Shown here: positions 10,730-24,424 of the stretch, in pieces
Position numbering within the stretch: position 1 is the first letter of the stretch
Layout: every line of letters begins with the position of its first letter
From: Hyalella azteca
Lineage: Eukaryota > Arthropoda > Malacostraca > Amphipoda > Hyalellidae
Assembly: GCF_000764305.2 (NCBI RefSeq)
Contig: NW_025941545.1
Coordinates: forward strand, 121,947-185,946
Reading direction: 5' to 3'
Length of the DNA stretch: 64,000 bases
Notes under the pieces: generated by a model
Databases searched by the model: none
Told to the model about the DNA's origin: nothing
What the model saw: only the letters and a program-made list of their open reading frames with translations
Position numbers and translations under genes: made by a program

Positions 10730-11234
10730 TGTAAGGGATTGGATGGGATGTATATTTTTCATTTTATTTTAGAGAGAGTTTGACGTGACCTTGACCGAAT
10801 AGCGGAACCTAGTTTTGTCTTGTGGTTGCCGTCGATGTGTAAGGTACGTCTCGTGTAAATAGGAACAGTGGATGCTAGGATTACTATCGTTTGTCATGCG
10901 TGCAATTTGTGTAAATATTTGTGTCAATTTTAATGCTCAAATTTCGTGCTTCTGATTATGATCAATATATGTTTATGTCGATTCTTTGCTAGATATTTAT
11001 TCTTGTTTGTTTACTTATTTCAGGAGTCTCGGTAATAGTCTCGATTCAAGTAACCATCTCAGTAACAGTTCCATTTCAAGTCACTAGTCTCTCGGTGTTC
11101 ATACTTGCCAATAAAGATTACTAAGAAACCTTGTTCTCACTGTGGCTATGGATGGACCTATAAGATCACTTGGCTGAATAGTGCAGGGACGAAGATGGCT
11201 TTGCTTATCCTTTTGTTGAAGTGCGTCCCTAACA
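10730..11234. mobile_element. Solo LTR (Ty3/gypsy-like) with 4-bp target duplication
   Basis: A 505-bp segment begins TGTAAGGGA and ends TCCCTAACA, an inverted terminal match of 8 of 9 bases with the canonical TG...CA ends. It is flanked on both sides by gtgt (10726-10729 and 11235-11238), a 4-bp target-site duplication as expected for Ty3/gypsy integration. A polyadenylation signal AATAAA lies at 11110-11115, in plus orientation. No internal region is present, so it is best explained by LTR-LTR recombination. Its termini resemble those of the LTR at 58011-58284 (TGTTAGGGA), although the two LTRs differ in length and body. Confidence 0.72.
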
Positions 11235-11238
11235 GTGT

Positions 11239-12090
11239 ACTATAATGAGGTAAAATATCAAGCCTTCTTCAGGCAAATTCTAGCCAGAACTGAGCTAATA
11301 ACTCTTATTCAAGTGAATACTAGTCGGAAGTAAGCTGCCAAACCTTTTTCAAGTAAATATGTAGTATAAGGTCTATAACTAATATCCCTCACATAGGTAT
11401 AGCCCTTATTCAGGCAACGGAATAGAACCCTAACTTATATTCAGATACAGAATATACGCAATAAAACCAGTAATCCTTATTCTCTAGCCGAGAATTGCGA
11501 TTTCAAGCTTGTGCTCTAAAGCCTGCAGAGCGCGTGTGATTTGAAAGCATTTCTGCGTACACTTACAGAAGATTGGCAGATTCACGGCCTGAGTCGAACC
11601 ATGCATACGATGAAAATCTATTATCTTATTCTCTTTAATATTCCTTCAGAAAGTTCTAATGCGTCAATAACAGCATTGACGCCTTTAAATGCATGGTACA
11701 AATTATGAAAGTTTTAGCTTGAACTAGTGACGTTTATCCGCCGGAAATATCCCATACATAATCTTGTGCACGAATTTAGACATAAATGTCACTCAAACAT
11801 GAGTGAAGCTTTAACCCTCTCCTTGCACCTCAAATACTTGATTACATGCCATATATTAAAGTCTTCCTTGCAAAGAATGGGGCAGGAAAATAACGATTAC
11901 TTCTTAATTTCTATTGCTGGTGCACCGCATGCATTTCTCATACTCATTCCTGGAATAGAAATGACTCTACTAAACGGGTGCAGGTGAAGAGCTTATTGTT
12001 TGGTGTAGTTAACTGGTGGATCTATAAGCCGAATTATGCATCTGAAAAATCGGAAGTGTTTTTAATCTACTGATTCAATCAATTGAGGAA
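11239..12090. other. Unrecognised sequence with a degenerate repeat
   Basis: 11260-11480 shows loosely repeated 'cttattcaggcaa' / 'tttttcaagtaaat' motifs about 50-60 bp apart, an old minisatellite. Nothing is recognised in the rest. Confidence 0.45.
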
Positions 12091-12257
12091 TTGATTCAAT
12101 CTACTCCGTGCAATTGATTCAATCTACTCCGTGCAATTAATTCAATCTACTCCGTAGAATTGATTCAATCTACTCCGTTGACTTGATTCAAACTACTCAC
12201 GTCGACTTGATTCAATCTACTCCGTGGACTTGATTCAATCTACGCCGTAGACTTGAT
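12091..12257. repeat. Minisatellite, 23-bp unit
   Basis: About seven copies of 'ttgattcaatctactccgtg' plus three bases (starts at 12091 and 12114). Later copies are more diverged, with gac replacing caa. Confidence 0.92.
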
Positions 12258-15200
12258 TTTAAAACATTCATCCAATTTGAGAAGGAATAATACAGTTAAA
12301 CTTAGTTTTCCTGTCCAAGCTCCAACCAACCAACTGAAATTCGGTTGGAAACCCCAAAAAATTTTCAGCACAACGTTAACATTATTATTACATCATTACA
12401 TTATTATTGCATCGATATGTCGTCATGAATATGGTGATAGCGAAATGAACATGACAATCAATTTCTAAGCAATAAATAACACAGCTGTGTAAAATTCATC
12501 TCGCATTTCATGAAAAATAAATTCGGCATTCAAGATATATTGATCTAGCTGGAAATTCACACAGTTTTTGCTAACTAAAGTTAATATGAAAATCATATTA
12601 GTATGTCCGACGGCATTCCCTTGAAGCTCTGGCAGATCCTGGACTGAAATGGATAAAAAATTCTCTCAACTTAAGACTTTCTCGCCAAAAGTTCCCAAAC
12701 AAGGCGAAAAGAATGGAGCTTCTTGCAGAAATGTGCCAAAAATTCACCGACCCCGTTTCCTCCGTGGCTTGTGGAAGAAAAGGATTATGATGAATTATGA
12801 ATTATGATTTAATTACGATGATGCTAATTGCACCCGTCCTATTTGCTGTCTGGAAATGTTTATGATTTAACTTCATTTCACATATATTGAAATGAATAAG
12901 GTTTTCTGAAATTTTTTGCTCCTGGAAACAATAAAAAATATACTTAAATAAATAAAATATTTTGTGATTAGAATAAAATGCCATAAATTCAAATAAATGT
13001 TTAAATTTAAATAAAATGTTTAAATCACATTCACGCTTTGAGGTTGGTGACATTCGACTTGCATGATTAATTCATAGCGTAAATAAACGAACACAACTGA
13101 AACTATTGAAGGCAATGAATAAGTAATTATTTATTTACAGGGATATTCAAAGATTTCCACGGGAATTTCATTGCAGATTCCCAAGTCTGTCTTCACGTAA
13201 AAGTCATCGAGTCTCAATAACAAGCGAATGCACCTGAAAATAGACAGCTTTCATGGAATAATTCTAGACAATTCCACTTGAATTGAGTTTACGCATTTGT
13301 GGAAACTTAAATAGCAGCAAAAACCTCGTAAATCAATAAAGCGACATTGTATGGGGAGGTAATGGCCATGTAAATATTAGATTAGTTATTTCTCGTTTAC
13401 GATGTTAGTCACCACAGACGTGACCTCGCGTAGGAATCTATTATACCTTGTCATTAGTTTGTGCGATCCCACCACAGAGGTACGGCCGGGGTTATTTTAG
13501 TCGTGTTTATTTTCATTGTTGACAGTGCCCTGGTGTTCAAGTGAAGTTGTATTGACGTTTTAGCGAATGTTTGTAGTCATATTTATTCCTGTATCTTGTG
13601 TCATCTTGTCATCCGTGCTAGATTTCTGCGTTTATTAGTTTATTTATTTCATTAGCTCTAATTTTGTGTTTTCGTTTTTGTATGTGCAGAAAGGCTCCGA
13701 AATAAGTACTTGATCAGATATTTATTGAAACTAGTTAGTCGGCCTAAAGAAAGCGCACGGTTTTTGCTTACTTTATTATTTTTCTTTGTATTCATTGATA
13801 GCTTGTTTCGATTATTATCTTTTGTTCATTTATTCAGTTTTATTCATCCTTATTAATGGCAATTATTATTACAACACGATCATAAGTAAATGTCTGGGGC
13901 CACAGACGGCTTTATTAATATATCATTTATTCATTAAATGGGCCCCGACAACACTATACCAGAACAATGCGAACAGATAATCCGGAAATGACAAAGACTT
14001 ACCAAACTCATAATATTTTGATAGGGTAGAAACTTATCGCACTAGAATAATTTTTAAAACGCTTAAGCTTCATAAATTATCATAACAACCATTTGTGCTC
14101 TCAAGCCTACAATTAAACTCTTATATTTTTTCACAAAGCCTACAAAAAACCTTTTATATTTTTTACAATTTTCTCTCGTGTTCTCTTTTCTTTGCACAAC
14201 CAAATAACCAAGGCAGTAAAAATCTTGTAACAATTTTTCATTTGTAAATTGGTTTTTATTTCCTCTAAAGCTGGCGTAGCAATTCATGACAATAGAAAAT
14301 GGAAGCACCCAAGGGCGTGTGAGTTTCAACCTCGGGCGCCTGCAAGAAAAGTTAGCAAGTATGTCTCGTAATTACTTTGAGTTTCACAGGAAATTTAACT
14401 TTGTAACTTGTAAAGAGTTGCCATTACCTGAGCAGAAGGCGCTTAACGCTTCCTAAACTCAGGGCGAAGCACTCAAAAAGTCTTTAATCAAAACTTTGCC
14501 GTCATTAGGGCGGCTGTCTTTGGCCAATTACGGAGCGCGGTGCAGATGTCACTTCAAGATTACCTACTTTTTAATTGCGTTTTTTTGCCCTTGTTCAACT
14601 ATTTACAAGACGCTTGCATGATTTTTATCCCCATTCGCTAGGTTCTTTTATATTAATTGGGTATTGAAGCATTGCAGGTAAAACTGTGCAAAGTTTCTTC
14701 CATTATATTTTTGTTTAACAATATTTCATTAGAATTGCTCCGAGAGCGCACTGCCGAGTCAGCTTTGGTAAGGAATTCGCTTATTTATTCATTAGTTGAA
14801 CCTACTTAATCGTACCCAATCAATTCAAAAATTTACTATAATGACATAGCTAATCATGTGCACCACAATCGTACTTAATCATTGAGGCCCTCGTGGCATC
14901 CATAAAGATGTAACGCGCCTTTATTCTAATCGACAGGCAGACTCGTGTTGAAATGTTCAACAGATCGCAATGTAAAGCAAACAATACTAACCGCTCTACA
15001 GCACACACGGCTGCAATGCATGCTAATAGCGCCTGGTGCCGCGGGGGAAAAACATGCCAATATTTAATCAGACCAACTCGTTGCTCGAGAGATTGTTGGT
15101 AGCGCGGCGTACACCAGCTATAATTTATTTATTAGCTATAACATTAAACGATTTAACACATGTGCTGAATAAAAATTTACCGAAGGGTTAATTGTGTTTT

Positions 15201-16539
15201 TGAAAGTAGTGAAAAATTTTCAGATATTAAAATTGACATTAATCTGTCAGTTCCTTGCTCGGCTTTGAAATAAAGTCGCAATTTTTAGATAGTATATTCA
15301 TTATCCCAAATTCCGACATGTATGCCATGGGAGCTTGAAATTCTCAATGATGATCGTGTCGAAAGAATGATATTATGTTTAATTTTCCATGTTAGCCTCA
15401 GTGACAGCATGCTTAGGCGTCCAGTCTCGGATGTTAACCACGTTCAGATATTACTTGAAATCCAATAGAATTTCCACGCTGAATTTTTATGTTAAACCAA
15501 ACATTTTATTAATTAGAAGAATGTTCACGCATATAATTTCTGATTTATTCCACTGCCGGCAATGACTGTTGTTCAGGTTTTGCACGGAAGCGCAATGGCT
15601 GCCGTTTGCGGCGTGTTTTACACGTAACATATAGGATGTTATATAAGTAACAGATAGGGTGGTATACACTTAATTGATGGTAGTCTGGCGGTAGCCTGAA
15701 TAGTTTGAACCCTTCGTTTTACACAAGCTGTCCTCACTATTCACGTCATCCCGCCTTACATTAAAATATGCAACAAATTCGCACAGTCAAGATTGTAAAA
15801 AGAGTTATAAATCAGGAAATCAGGCGGACTCATTTCTAATATTTTCTTCAAATATATTTACTAAATATGATTTCTTACACAACTCCCTCTCATACGTCTG
15901 ATGATGCGGTCAATCTTAACATCAAAAATCATCTCTAATTTCTCGCACAATTAACGGTCGCCAATTAGCCTCTAATAAAAACGTTCAGAAATTCTGCTGG
16001 AGAGGGAATACATATGCAGTGAAGCGACAATCGGGTACATGCGGAAAATTTTAGTTATTTAAGAGGTGTTGTTTATATTGGTTTATCGATAATCCGCACT
16101 ATTAATCAAATAATCCTCTCATTAAGTGTCCGATTCTTGCTTTGAATGAGGCATTACATCGGTAGATGAGGGATTCGATATCGTCTATTGGGACTTGTGA
16201 AAGATAATTGCATGTCGTCACGGCTTGCATTGCTATGAATTCCTAACACCAAATGTTAATTATAAGTAAGTGGCGTACTTTTTTATTGACATTTTGTGTT
16301 GTTTGGCATTTGCATCTAGCAGGTTAAGGTTGCTTTGGTAGGAACCTAAATATTGTTTAATGCTTCTACTCGGATTGCCAGGAAAAATTCATTGATATTT
16401 AACATTTTTCGTTGATAAAATTTAGCACCTATAAAACATTTGGATTATTTGTTCAAAACCTGTTTTAATGGGCAACGGCTGGGTTCTTAAAAAAAAAGAA
16501 TTATTTTATCTCCTAGTTAATTCATAATTTTTCGAGTCA
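12258..16539. other. Long unrecognised AT-rich stretch
   Basis: No gene, tRNA or clear repeat found on either strand. 13400-13960 has loosely LTR-like composition (TGTTAGTCACCACAGACG, T-rich blocks) but no matching end or target duplication. All open frames are under 90 codons and lack motifs. Confidence 0.45.
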
Positions 16540-16745
16540 TTGTCAGCTTGGGCTGTAAAGTACAACCTCGCGTCTTCACTTTCTCAGGTCAGCGTCAGCT
16601 TGCGTTATGAAGTACAACCTTGCGTCTCCACTTTCTTAGGTCAGCGTCAGTTTGCGTTATAAAGTACAACCTTGCGTCTCAACTTTCTCAGGTCAGCGTT
16701 AGCTTGGGTTGCAACGTCCAACCATACATCTTCACTTTCTCAAGC
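16540..16745. repeat. Minisatellite, 52-bp unit
   Basis: Four copies of a unit that includes 'ggtcagcgtcagcttgcgtt' (starts at 16587 and 16639), with substitutions between copies. The open frame running from here to 16925 starts inside the array and shows no domain. Confidence 0.9.
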
Positions 16746-17521
16746 AGAACTAACGATCTGTCGTTAGTTCGAGTTGCCGGCAGTGATGTCTTAACCGTGG
16801 CTTATGACCGCGCAGGCTTAACGCTGAAAAAATACGAGGTAAGGCTTCCAAAAAATGAAACTATTGTGCTTTGCCTTTGCTTAAAAACCGAAGTGGAAAA
16901 TGTGGCCTCAGTAATGAAGTGGTAAAAGACTTCACGGTGAGGCGACATACAGAAAGAAATGGCAACAGTTGGCATTGCTGATTCGCGGAGTTAAGCGGAC
17001 ATGAGATGCACAGAATGGTAGCAAATAAAAAGTCAAAGTTAAAAGTTTTAAATACGATTGATTAAAATACATACCTAGAAACCAAATGAATAGAGCTTAT
17101 TGCAGCTAACCTTATGCAAAAGAAAAGTAAAAAATTTAGTTGCAGTTTTCATTTTGCATGAGCGCGCTGAACAAAAGCAGGCAAGAACGTCAAGGGCTTC
17201 AGTAATTTTTTATCCTGAAGAAAAGTGCACCGCTTACTGCTGGACATAAATGAATCATAGAATAGTCGGATATCGAAAATTCCTCCTAGTGTGGTTGCGC
17301 TTTACGAACGCTTTGTAAATTTTTATAATTTTCTTTCCGCTCTAACTAAAATAATTTGTTTTAATTAACGGTGATTAAACAAGTTCCCTGAAAAATATAT
17401 TGCATGCATATGAAAGAATTCATAGCTATTTTCCAACGCAGGGACTGGCAGAAGCCGTAGCTCCATCATCTATCAAAGTAAATTGCCTAGTCAAATATTC
17501 GAAAAAAATTAATAATATGTT
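16746..17521. other. Unrecognised sequence
   Basis: Nothing supported. Confidence 0.45.
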
Positions 17522-17745
17522 TAATATAAAATTTTATGTGAAATCTAAAATTTCATGTGAAATCTAAAACTTCATCTGAAATCTAAAATTTCATGTGAAA
17601 TTTAAAATTTCATGTTGAAATCTAAAATTTCATGTGAAATCTAAAATTTCATGTGAAATCTAAAATTTCATGTGAAATTTAAAATTTCATGGGAAATCTA
17701 AAATTTCATGTTGAAATCTAAAATGTCATGTGAGATTTAATTCTT
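17522..17745. repeat. Minisatellite, 19/20-bp unit
   Basis: About eleven copies of 'tttcatgtgaaatctaaaa'. Some have an extra t (catgttgaaat), giving 20 bp. The unit contains the palindrome tttcatgtgaaa with one mismatch, so transcripts could pair with themselves. Confidence 0.92.
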
Positions 17746-19125
17746 AAGAAATTTCCCAACATTGTAAAAACTAATATATTTAGGCAATAATTTTTGTTCA
17801 ACACCGAATAAAATAGAAGCCATTATACACTTGCGAACAAACTATCTTATTTCAAATAAAAGACGAAAATTTTCGGAATCACAAATTATTTTGTTTCCAA
17901 AATGTTGGCAATAAATGAACTCGACACCATGTAATTGCAGCGTCCGTCGAGCTCTGCTGATTTTCAGAAAATTATTAGCCCAGAAGCGAGGCCTATTTAG
18001 GGAGCTGGCCTAATGCTGGCGCAGCGTGATATTCTTCAGAGATATTCCATGCAAGACGCTAATGAGTTTCAGTACATGTCACCGCTAATTAGACATTACT
18101 GAAGAATGTCATGCCGCTAATGTGATCCGCTTTAAAGACCTCGCATATTTTAGCGAACGCCATGCTTCTGCAGCATTATATATAATTTACATCCTCCTGC
18201 CGGAAGAATTTTAAACACGGGTCTGGATAATCCCTGCGAACTCGAACGATCGAAAAGGCTTGTAAATTCAGGGAAAACGTTACCATTGGTGAACATTTCG
18301 CGTTAAATAAGAAACAGGTATTCATATGGAGATTTCATTTTAAATATTACAATAATATTACAACAGTCTTGGCAAGCACTGAAGATACAGTATATTAGTT
18401 TAACAAAGCCGTTGAAAAAATTTTTTTCTTATAGGGTTTCATCAATGCTGATCTATTTAATATTACCTTAAAACAAATACCGAAAAATTCACATCGCAAA
18501 TTTCCAACATCTGAACTCTATGCAGGCATGATTTCCAGTCTATCCCAATGGAAACAAATGATAAAAACTTTCGTCCGGGCCCGTATTAAGGATACCAAAC
18601 TTGATCTTCATCAGCACGCAGCGTCAAGTTTGGGTGTGTTTTTGTACGGCAGATAGAATAAACTTAGCGCAGCTGTGGCGAACATGCCGCGTGAAGCCGC
18701 TGCCTGTACAAGCACTGCGCTACGGAAGTGATATTTTCCTGCGTAGTTCGTGGCTAATTAATTGCTACCTCCAAAGTTAGGCTCGGGAGCTTCATGCATG
18801 GATAACTTTTTTTGTTATTGTTGGGTCATAACAAGCGAATATTGAATGTCAGTCTGTAGCAAAACGGCAGTCGACTAATGAACTTGTGCGTTACGCACGA
18901 CAGCCGAGCGTGTTACAAACTTCACGGCATTTATCTTTCGCGTATGGCTCATATTTATTTCTAAAGTTCTAGTAGAATATATTATAGTAACAGAAACACC
19001 TTGTAGTAAACAAATAAATTGTTGGAATGTGGTGCTCTGACACTTTTGTTTAACAACTTGCTGGTCACACGCACGTTTCTGTCAACAATCCAACGTGTGG
19101 CTGTGGAATAAATTTATGCGTTTTT
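17746..19125. other. Unrecognised sequence
   Basis: No gene or repeat supported. Confidence 0.45.
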
Positions 19126-19241
19126 AGCGCATTTTCTCATTTATGGAAAAAGGCGCTATTGTGCTCGCCATGTACATCCGTCCGTCCGTCCGTCCGTCTA
19201 TCCGTGACTTCACGTTTTCGTCGATTTTGAGAAAATGCGCT
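19126..19241. repeat. Perfect 14-bp inverted repeat around a (CCGT)n tract
   Basis: AGCGCATTTTCTCA (19126-19139) and TGAGAAAATGCGCT (19228-19241) are exact reverse complements flanking 88 bp that contain about five tandem ccgt units. This could be a very short MITE or the end of one. No target duplication is evident. Confidence 0.5.
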
Positions 19242-20819
19242 CTCTTGCTGTCACTCACTGCAGTGAGTACTGAGTTATATTTTTTACATAACAGCTTATT
19301 TGTGGTCATACACCGTCAAACAGTTAATCGTTCATGGAGGAATGACTACAAGCGTTATACATACTGTGAGTCTGCAAGACACACTATGTACTTGGATAAA
19401 TGGATTATTTAAATAGAATTTAATTCCCATAAGATCAGTTTCCATTTTAGACGCTGCATAACTTTCTTGATTCCGCTTGCTTTATCCAAAGCCCGGACGG
19501 CTATGAGACGTCTCATCTACTGTATAAAAAATTAAACCTTATTTAAATTCATGCTACACCAACAAATCACTGATTAGAAATGACCGCATATGTGTGACAG
19601 CGGTCAATTTAAATCGACAGAACAGCACTCAGAGCAATGAGTGAGTAGGAGGCGTGTCAAATGACCTTTAAATCGAGCATCATTATCTTTCACTGGCAGT
19701 TAATGAAGTGACTATGTGGTGTCTCTCATTACGCCCCCTAATGAGGAGCTGCAACACCGAATTTTGTTTCAGACATGCCAGTTTTTTTACGGAACAGAAC
19801 CTAACGCCTCGTATCAGCGCTACCTCTGTCCATTGAAGTATAGGAATCTAGCTAATTACCACAATACGATTCCCTTTGATTAGTTAGCCTATTGTCTGAT
19901 AAGAGTAATGCATATGGACACTGAATGCAACACGTGCGATGCAAAGGCTTTTGGCTGCGTAATGAAGCGATGTGATCCGACTACTGAAGATCTTACATTA
20001 CGAAGAGCATTCCAGTTAGATTTCGGTTACGATAAATAATGTCATTGATAAATATCAAGCAAGATATAATTTTGATAATTATTCAAACTGCTGAAAAATT
20101 CAGTCCTTTGGCATAACTAATACTAATCAAAGCTGACCTTAACTTGTCTTGTCTAAGCAAAATTTCAACACTGCCCGCAATTTACGCTTTCATGCTTCAA
20201 TGGCGATCAAAACGGGCATCAAGTATATAATTTAAATCGAAGTTGTTCTACAATTCTCCACAGTCGTGTCATTACATTTTCGGCTTGCAAGATTCTATTT
20301 TTTCACCTCATTGCACCACTTTATATATTAATAGTAAATTCGTTCAAAAATATTATGGAATATGCTGCTCCTAATAGTATAACTAGCTTTCTATTCAAAC
20401 TTAGAGCTCACATCAAGAGCTTCATCACGTCAGCGATCTCTACATTCATAGATTAGCCAATTAGAATGTTTAATCAAATGATTGAATTAAAGATTTCATT
20501 AGGGAAAGAATCCAATGGATATTTGACTTCCGTTGATTAATTGAGATTCAGCCTTACAGCGCCTATTGGATTGCAGGGACAGATTTTAGATGGCTGACGG
20601 TAAAGCACCGATAATATAACCTTAACTGTCTGCTGATGAGCCCACAATTCCAATCACAGTGGCAAAACTGTCGAGAATATCTGAGGGTATATATTCTGTG
20701 TAAATTCCTATCGTACAAATATAGTTTAAAACTGTACTAAATTCTAGGCATTACACTAAATTTCAATATTTTTAAAATTATTTGTTTGCCACTGAATTTT
20801 TTAACTATATATTACAATG
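19242..20819. other. Unrecognised sequence
   Basis: Nothing supported. Confidence 0.45.
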
Positions 20820-21130
20820 TGTTCCAATGCAATTTTACGGTGTGAAAATTTCCTGGCGAGCTACTGCAACTCATAGAGTGGAAACTTCTGGTGTATCACT
20901 GCAATTTTATTCAGTGAATATTTCTGGCACACCTCTGAAATTTTACACAGTACAAATTCCTGGCGCGCCGGTGAAATTTTATACAGCAGAATTACCAGCC
21001 GTACCACTGAAATTTCATGCAGTGGAAATTTATGACATACCACTAGCAATTATACCGTGGAAGTTTTTGGCGTATCACTGAAATTAGGGTGAAATTATGG
21101 TCGTTCCACTGAAATTTTATGCAGTGAAAA
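20820..21130. repeat. Diverged minisatellite, 36-bp unit
   Basis: Eight or so diverged copies with a core like 'ccactgaaattttatgcagt' and then 'gaaatttctggcg'. Because 36 is a multiple of three, a 99-codon plus-strand frame stays open, but copy-to-copy change shows no protein-level constraint. Confidence 0.8.
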
Positions 21131-21989
21131 TTACAAAATAACTGATAGATTTGAATTTTATGAAAAGTATTTTTTCACTGAACGATGGTTATTGATTGGA
21201 TCATACAGGTGTGTGAAATTCTTGATCGATAGTCTCTTTAAGAAATATGCTAGACTCGAAGTTAATATATTCATTTGAACTGCTAATGAGGTGCAATTCA
21301 CTTAATTTCTGAAAATGGATAACAACTCAGTGAAGATAAAGTAATATCATAGAATGAAACGCACCACCTATGAGGAATTTTCCGCGTAACAACTTCATAA
21401 ATTCAAATCTTTCACGCATGAATCTTTGAAGCTCTAATTGAATTCGACAGCGAGCAAATTTTCCGCATTAGGCCAGAGATCAAACGAAGAGTAAATTAGG
21501 AATTAAAAATTAAATGTAATCAATCCCAGCAAAAAATATTGGTTCAAATCAAAGAGAAACTCATCTTTTTACTTACGACTGTATGAAGATAGAAACAGGT
21601 TAGCCCAAGTTTGATCGGATTGGTAATCTCTTCAAAATTAGAACTTTCCCATCTCAAATATCGTTGATAAGAAATTCTTCAGTTATATTTAAATTCAAAT
21701 ATTTATATTAATTTTCAATTAATTATTCAGTTCATTGCCGAATTTAATCAACGTAATAATAATAATTAATCATTGTAAATTTCTATCACTGCATACGCAT
21801 ATTCAACCTAAAATAAATTGCCATCTATATACAAAAACATTAAATAGACAGGCGAGACGAATTTTGATGTAAACAATAACAAATAAATAAAGTACTGTAA
21901 ACAAGATATATAAACGATTGAAACTCACATTACCTTAATGTTGGCGACCACTTCCGCAGTCTCGCTTCCCTTGCTCCAAACGCTGATGA
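21131..21989. other. Unrecognised AT-rich sequence
   Basis: Nothing supported. Confidence 0.45.
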
Positions 21990-22195
21990 GTGATGAATTA
22001 TTGATGAACTGCAGACACATCATTGATGAACTCAAGTAGATGAATGATGAATATTCCATCATTGATGAACTCACGTAGATGAATGATGAATATGCCATCA
22101 TTGATGAACTCACGTAGATGAATGATGAATATGCCATCATTGATGAACTCACGTAGATGAATGATGAATATGCCATCATTGATGAACTCCCCAAC
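21990..22195. repeat. Minisatellite, 39-bp unit
   Basis: About five copies of a unit that starts 'gatgaactcacgtagatgaa' and ends 'catcatt'. The central copies are identical. A minus-strand frame through it (serine/methionine-rich) is a by-product. Confidence 0.92.
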
Positions 22196-24146
22196 ACGAT
22201 GAAATGAGGAAAGAATTTTTAAATCGTTTCTTGTAACTTTGAAAGAGCTTTAAAATTACGCAGCATAAAAAAGTTTTCGTTTTCGCGCAACTAGCATCGT
22301 TGGTGTTTCTTGTAAGAAACTTGAGTGTAAATCACAAAATGAACTTAATTAACTAAAATCCTTTCCTTTGCCATGTACATTACAAACTTCTTAAGACTCG
22401 ATCAAGTAGTGTGAGCTGACACAGTTCTTTACACTCGTGGCAGAACATAAACTTTGAACACAAATTCAATTATTTCTTAAATTTTCAAAAATTAATGCTC
22501 TATGGATACACATCACTGAATGCTACTTTATTTAAACACTTCCCAAGACGTTCATTACGGATAAAAATTGCACGTGTTCACTCACCAAAATCTTATTCAC
22601 ACTGAAGCCGGATCGCCGAGAGCAGCGGCGAACATTTTCATGCGAGATGTCCAGCATTTCCGGTGAAAATTATTTCGGAATGGTCTTTATCATTACCAAT
22701 GGTCTTTACTATTAATTAAGTTATTTTTTTTAATTTCAACGTTTTCAACTTATGAATTAGTCAAGAAACAAGAGATTTTAAAATGTCTCTTAAGCATATG
22801 CAACTTCATAGGAAAATCCTTTTCCGTTTCTGTCGATAGAAAATCTTTCTTTTAGAAAATCTAGATTGTTCGGAATTTAAATAGTATATGGAAGACAATT
22901 TTTAGAAGTTAGAATATTCATTGGAAGATTTCTGTAATCTTTTCATTCAACAACATTGGAGCATCGAATTCAATGTTCTATTCTATATATTATTCAATTT
23001 AATGTTCCATTATATAATGTTAACTGAAATTTTTTAGTGAACAGCGAGATATGTGTCCTTATTTTTGTATGAAGAAAGTATAATGCTGGAATTTACAATA
23101 AAATTGTACTAACAATTTTCAATTGTAGTATATAATTTATAAAAAAATCTTAAATTCGCATCCATTAGGATTTCACGAACAGACCTAAAAATTACACATC
23201 CGCAATTAGCGAAGTTGTGTCATTCATGTTGAAATGAATGACGACAGTGGAATGATGACTGAAAAAGAGAACAATACTTCTTATTTTAGTAAATTCGCAA
23301 CCAGGAATTCATATTATCATGAGTACCCATGTATGTTCACCGATAATACAGTAACGCTTCCAACATATATAAGTTTAATTTCTTAAGCTTATTGATAAAT
23401 AAATATACCCTTATGAGAGCTTAAATAAGCTTACGATCTACTCTATATATTTACTGCAAACTGTTACTGTGTTACTGTGTTACTGTGTTACACATGACAG
23501 TATTGTCGTTCTAGGAGTAGGTGTGTTCTGTATATCCACTGATAAATGAATAATGTTGTACGATATTTCTAATCAAGTCCATATATATCATACAATTTCA
23601 AAACTATTCAATTTCAGTTCCAATGCTAATACTATTCAATTTAAATTCGTAACTCGATTTGAATTTAACGCTATTCGTAACTGGCAAATAAGAGTGATAA
23701 TAATAATGACTGATTAATGGTTCTGACCACAACATTATCCTTTGATTTCTACGTAATTTATCGGTCATAATAACAAATATATATGGATAACCGATCTCTT
23801 AAACGGCACTAAAAGATAATTATGAAGTTAATTAGAAAATCTGCTGCGAATTTTTCGATCTCCTACCATTACATTGCCCAAGTTCAGTCGCTTTGGACGA
23901 ATTACAGTCATTTTTATCTACGAAATAACTTCTCAGTAAGAATTTTCTCAGTATTTTGAAAACTCTTACTGATTTGAAGCAAAAATGGCGGCATGGCGAA
24001 TTACGCAGCACATTCCTGACGCTAGGTAGCATTACCTTGCTTAAAATATGAATTTTTTCCCTGGATCTAATCAAACTTTTGGGAAAAACGAACGTCAGTG
24101 AAAATATTCCCCTGATGGAGTTTCGAATACGAAGGCAGATAGCCGC
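22196..24146. other. Unrecognised AT-rich sequence
   Basis: No gene supported. A short 10-bp triplet-copy repeat (ttactgtgtt) lies near 23463-23492. Confidence 0.45.
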
Positions 24147-24424
24147 TCCATGTGCTCCAGTAATTGAGGTAACCGCTCCACGTGCTCCAGTAATTGAGGT
24201 AAACGCTCCATGTGCTCCAGTAATTGAGGTAACCGCTCCACGTGCTCCAGTAATTGAGGTCACCGCTCCACGTGCTCCAGTAATTGAGGTAAACGCTCCA
24301 CGTGCTCCAGTAATTGAGGTAACCGCTCCACGTGCTCCAGTAATTGAGGTCACCGCTCCACGTGCTCCAGTAATTGAGGTCACCGCTCCACGTGCTCCAG
24401 TAATTGAGGAAACCGCTCCATGTG
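24147..24424. repeat. Minisatellite, 30-bp unit
   Basis: Nine copies of 'gctccacgtgctccagtaat' plus 'tgaggtaacc'. Changes are confined to a few positions (cacg/catg, taacc/taaac/tcacc). The unit length keeps frames open on both strands (123 and 228 codons), giving repeats like APVIEVT. Both frames being open argues for a minisatellite rather than a gene. Confidence 0.92.

Noticed and set aside
13400..13960. LTR-like stretch beginning TGTTAGTCACCACAG
   Set aside because: No matching end, target duplication or internal element could be found.
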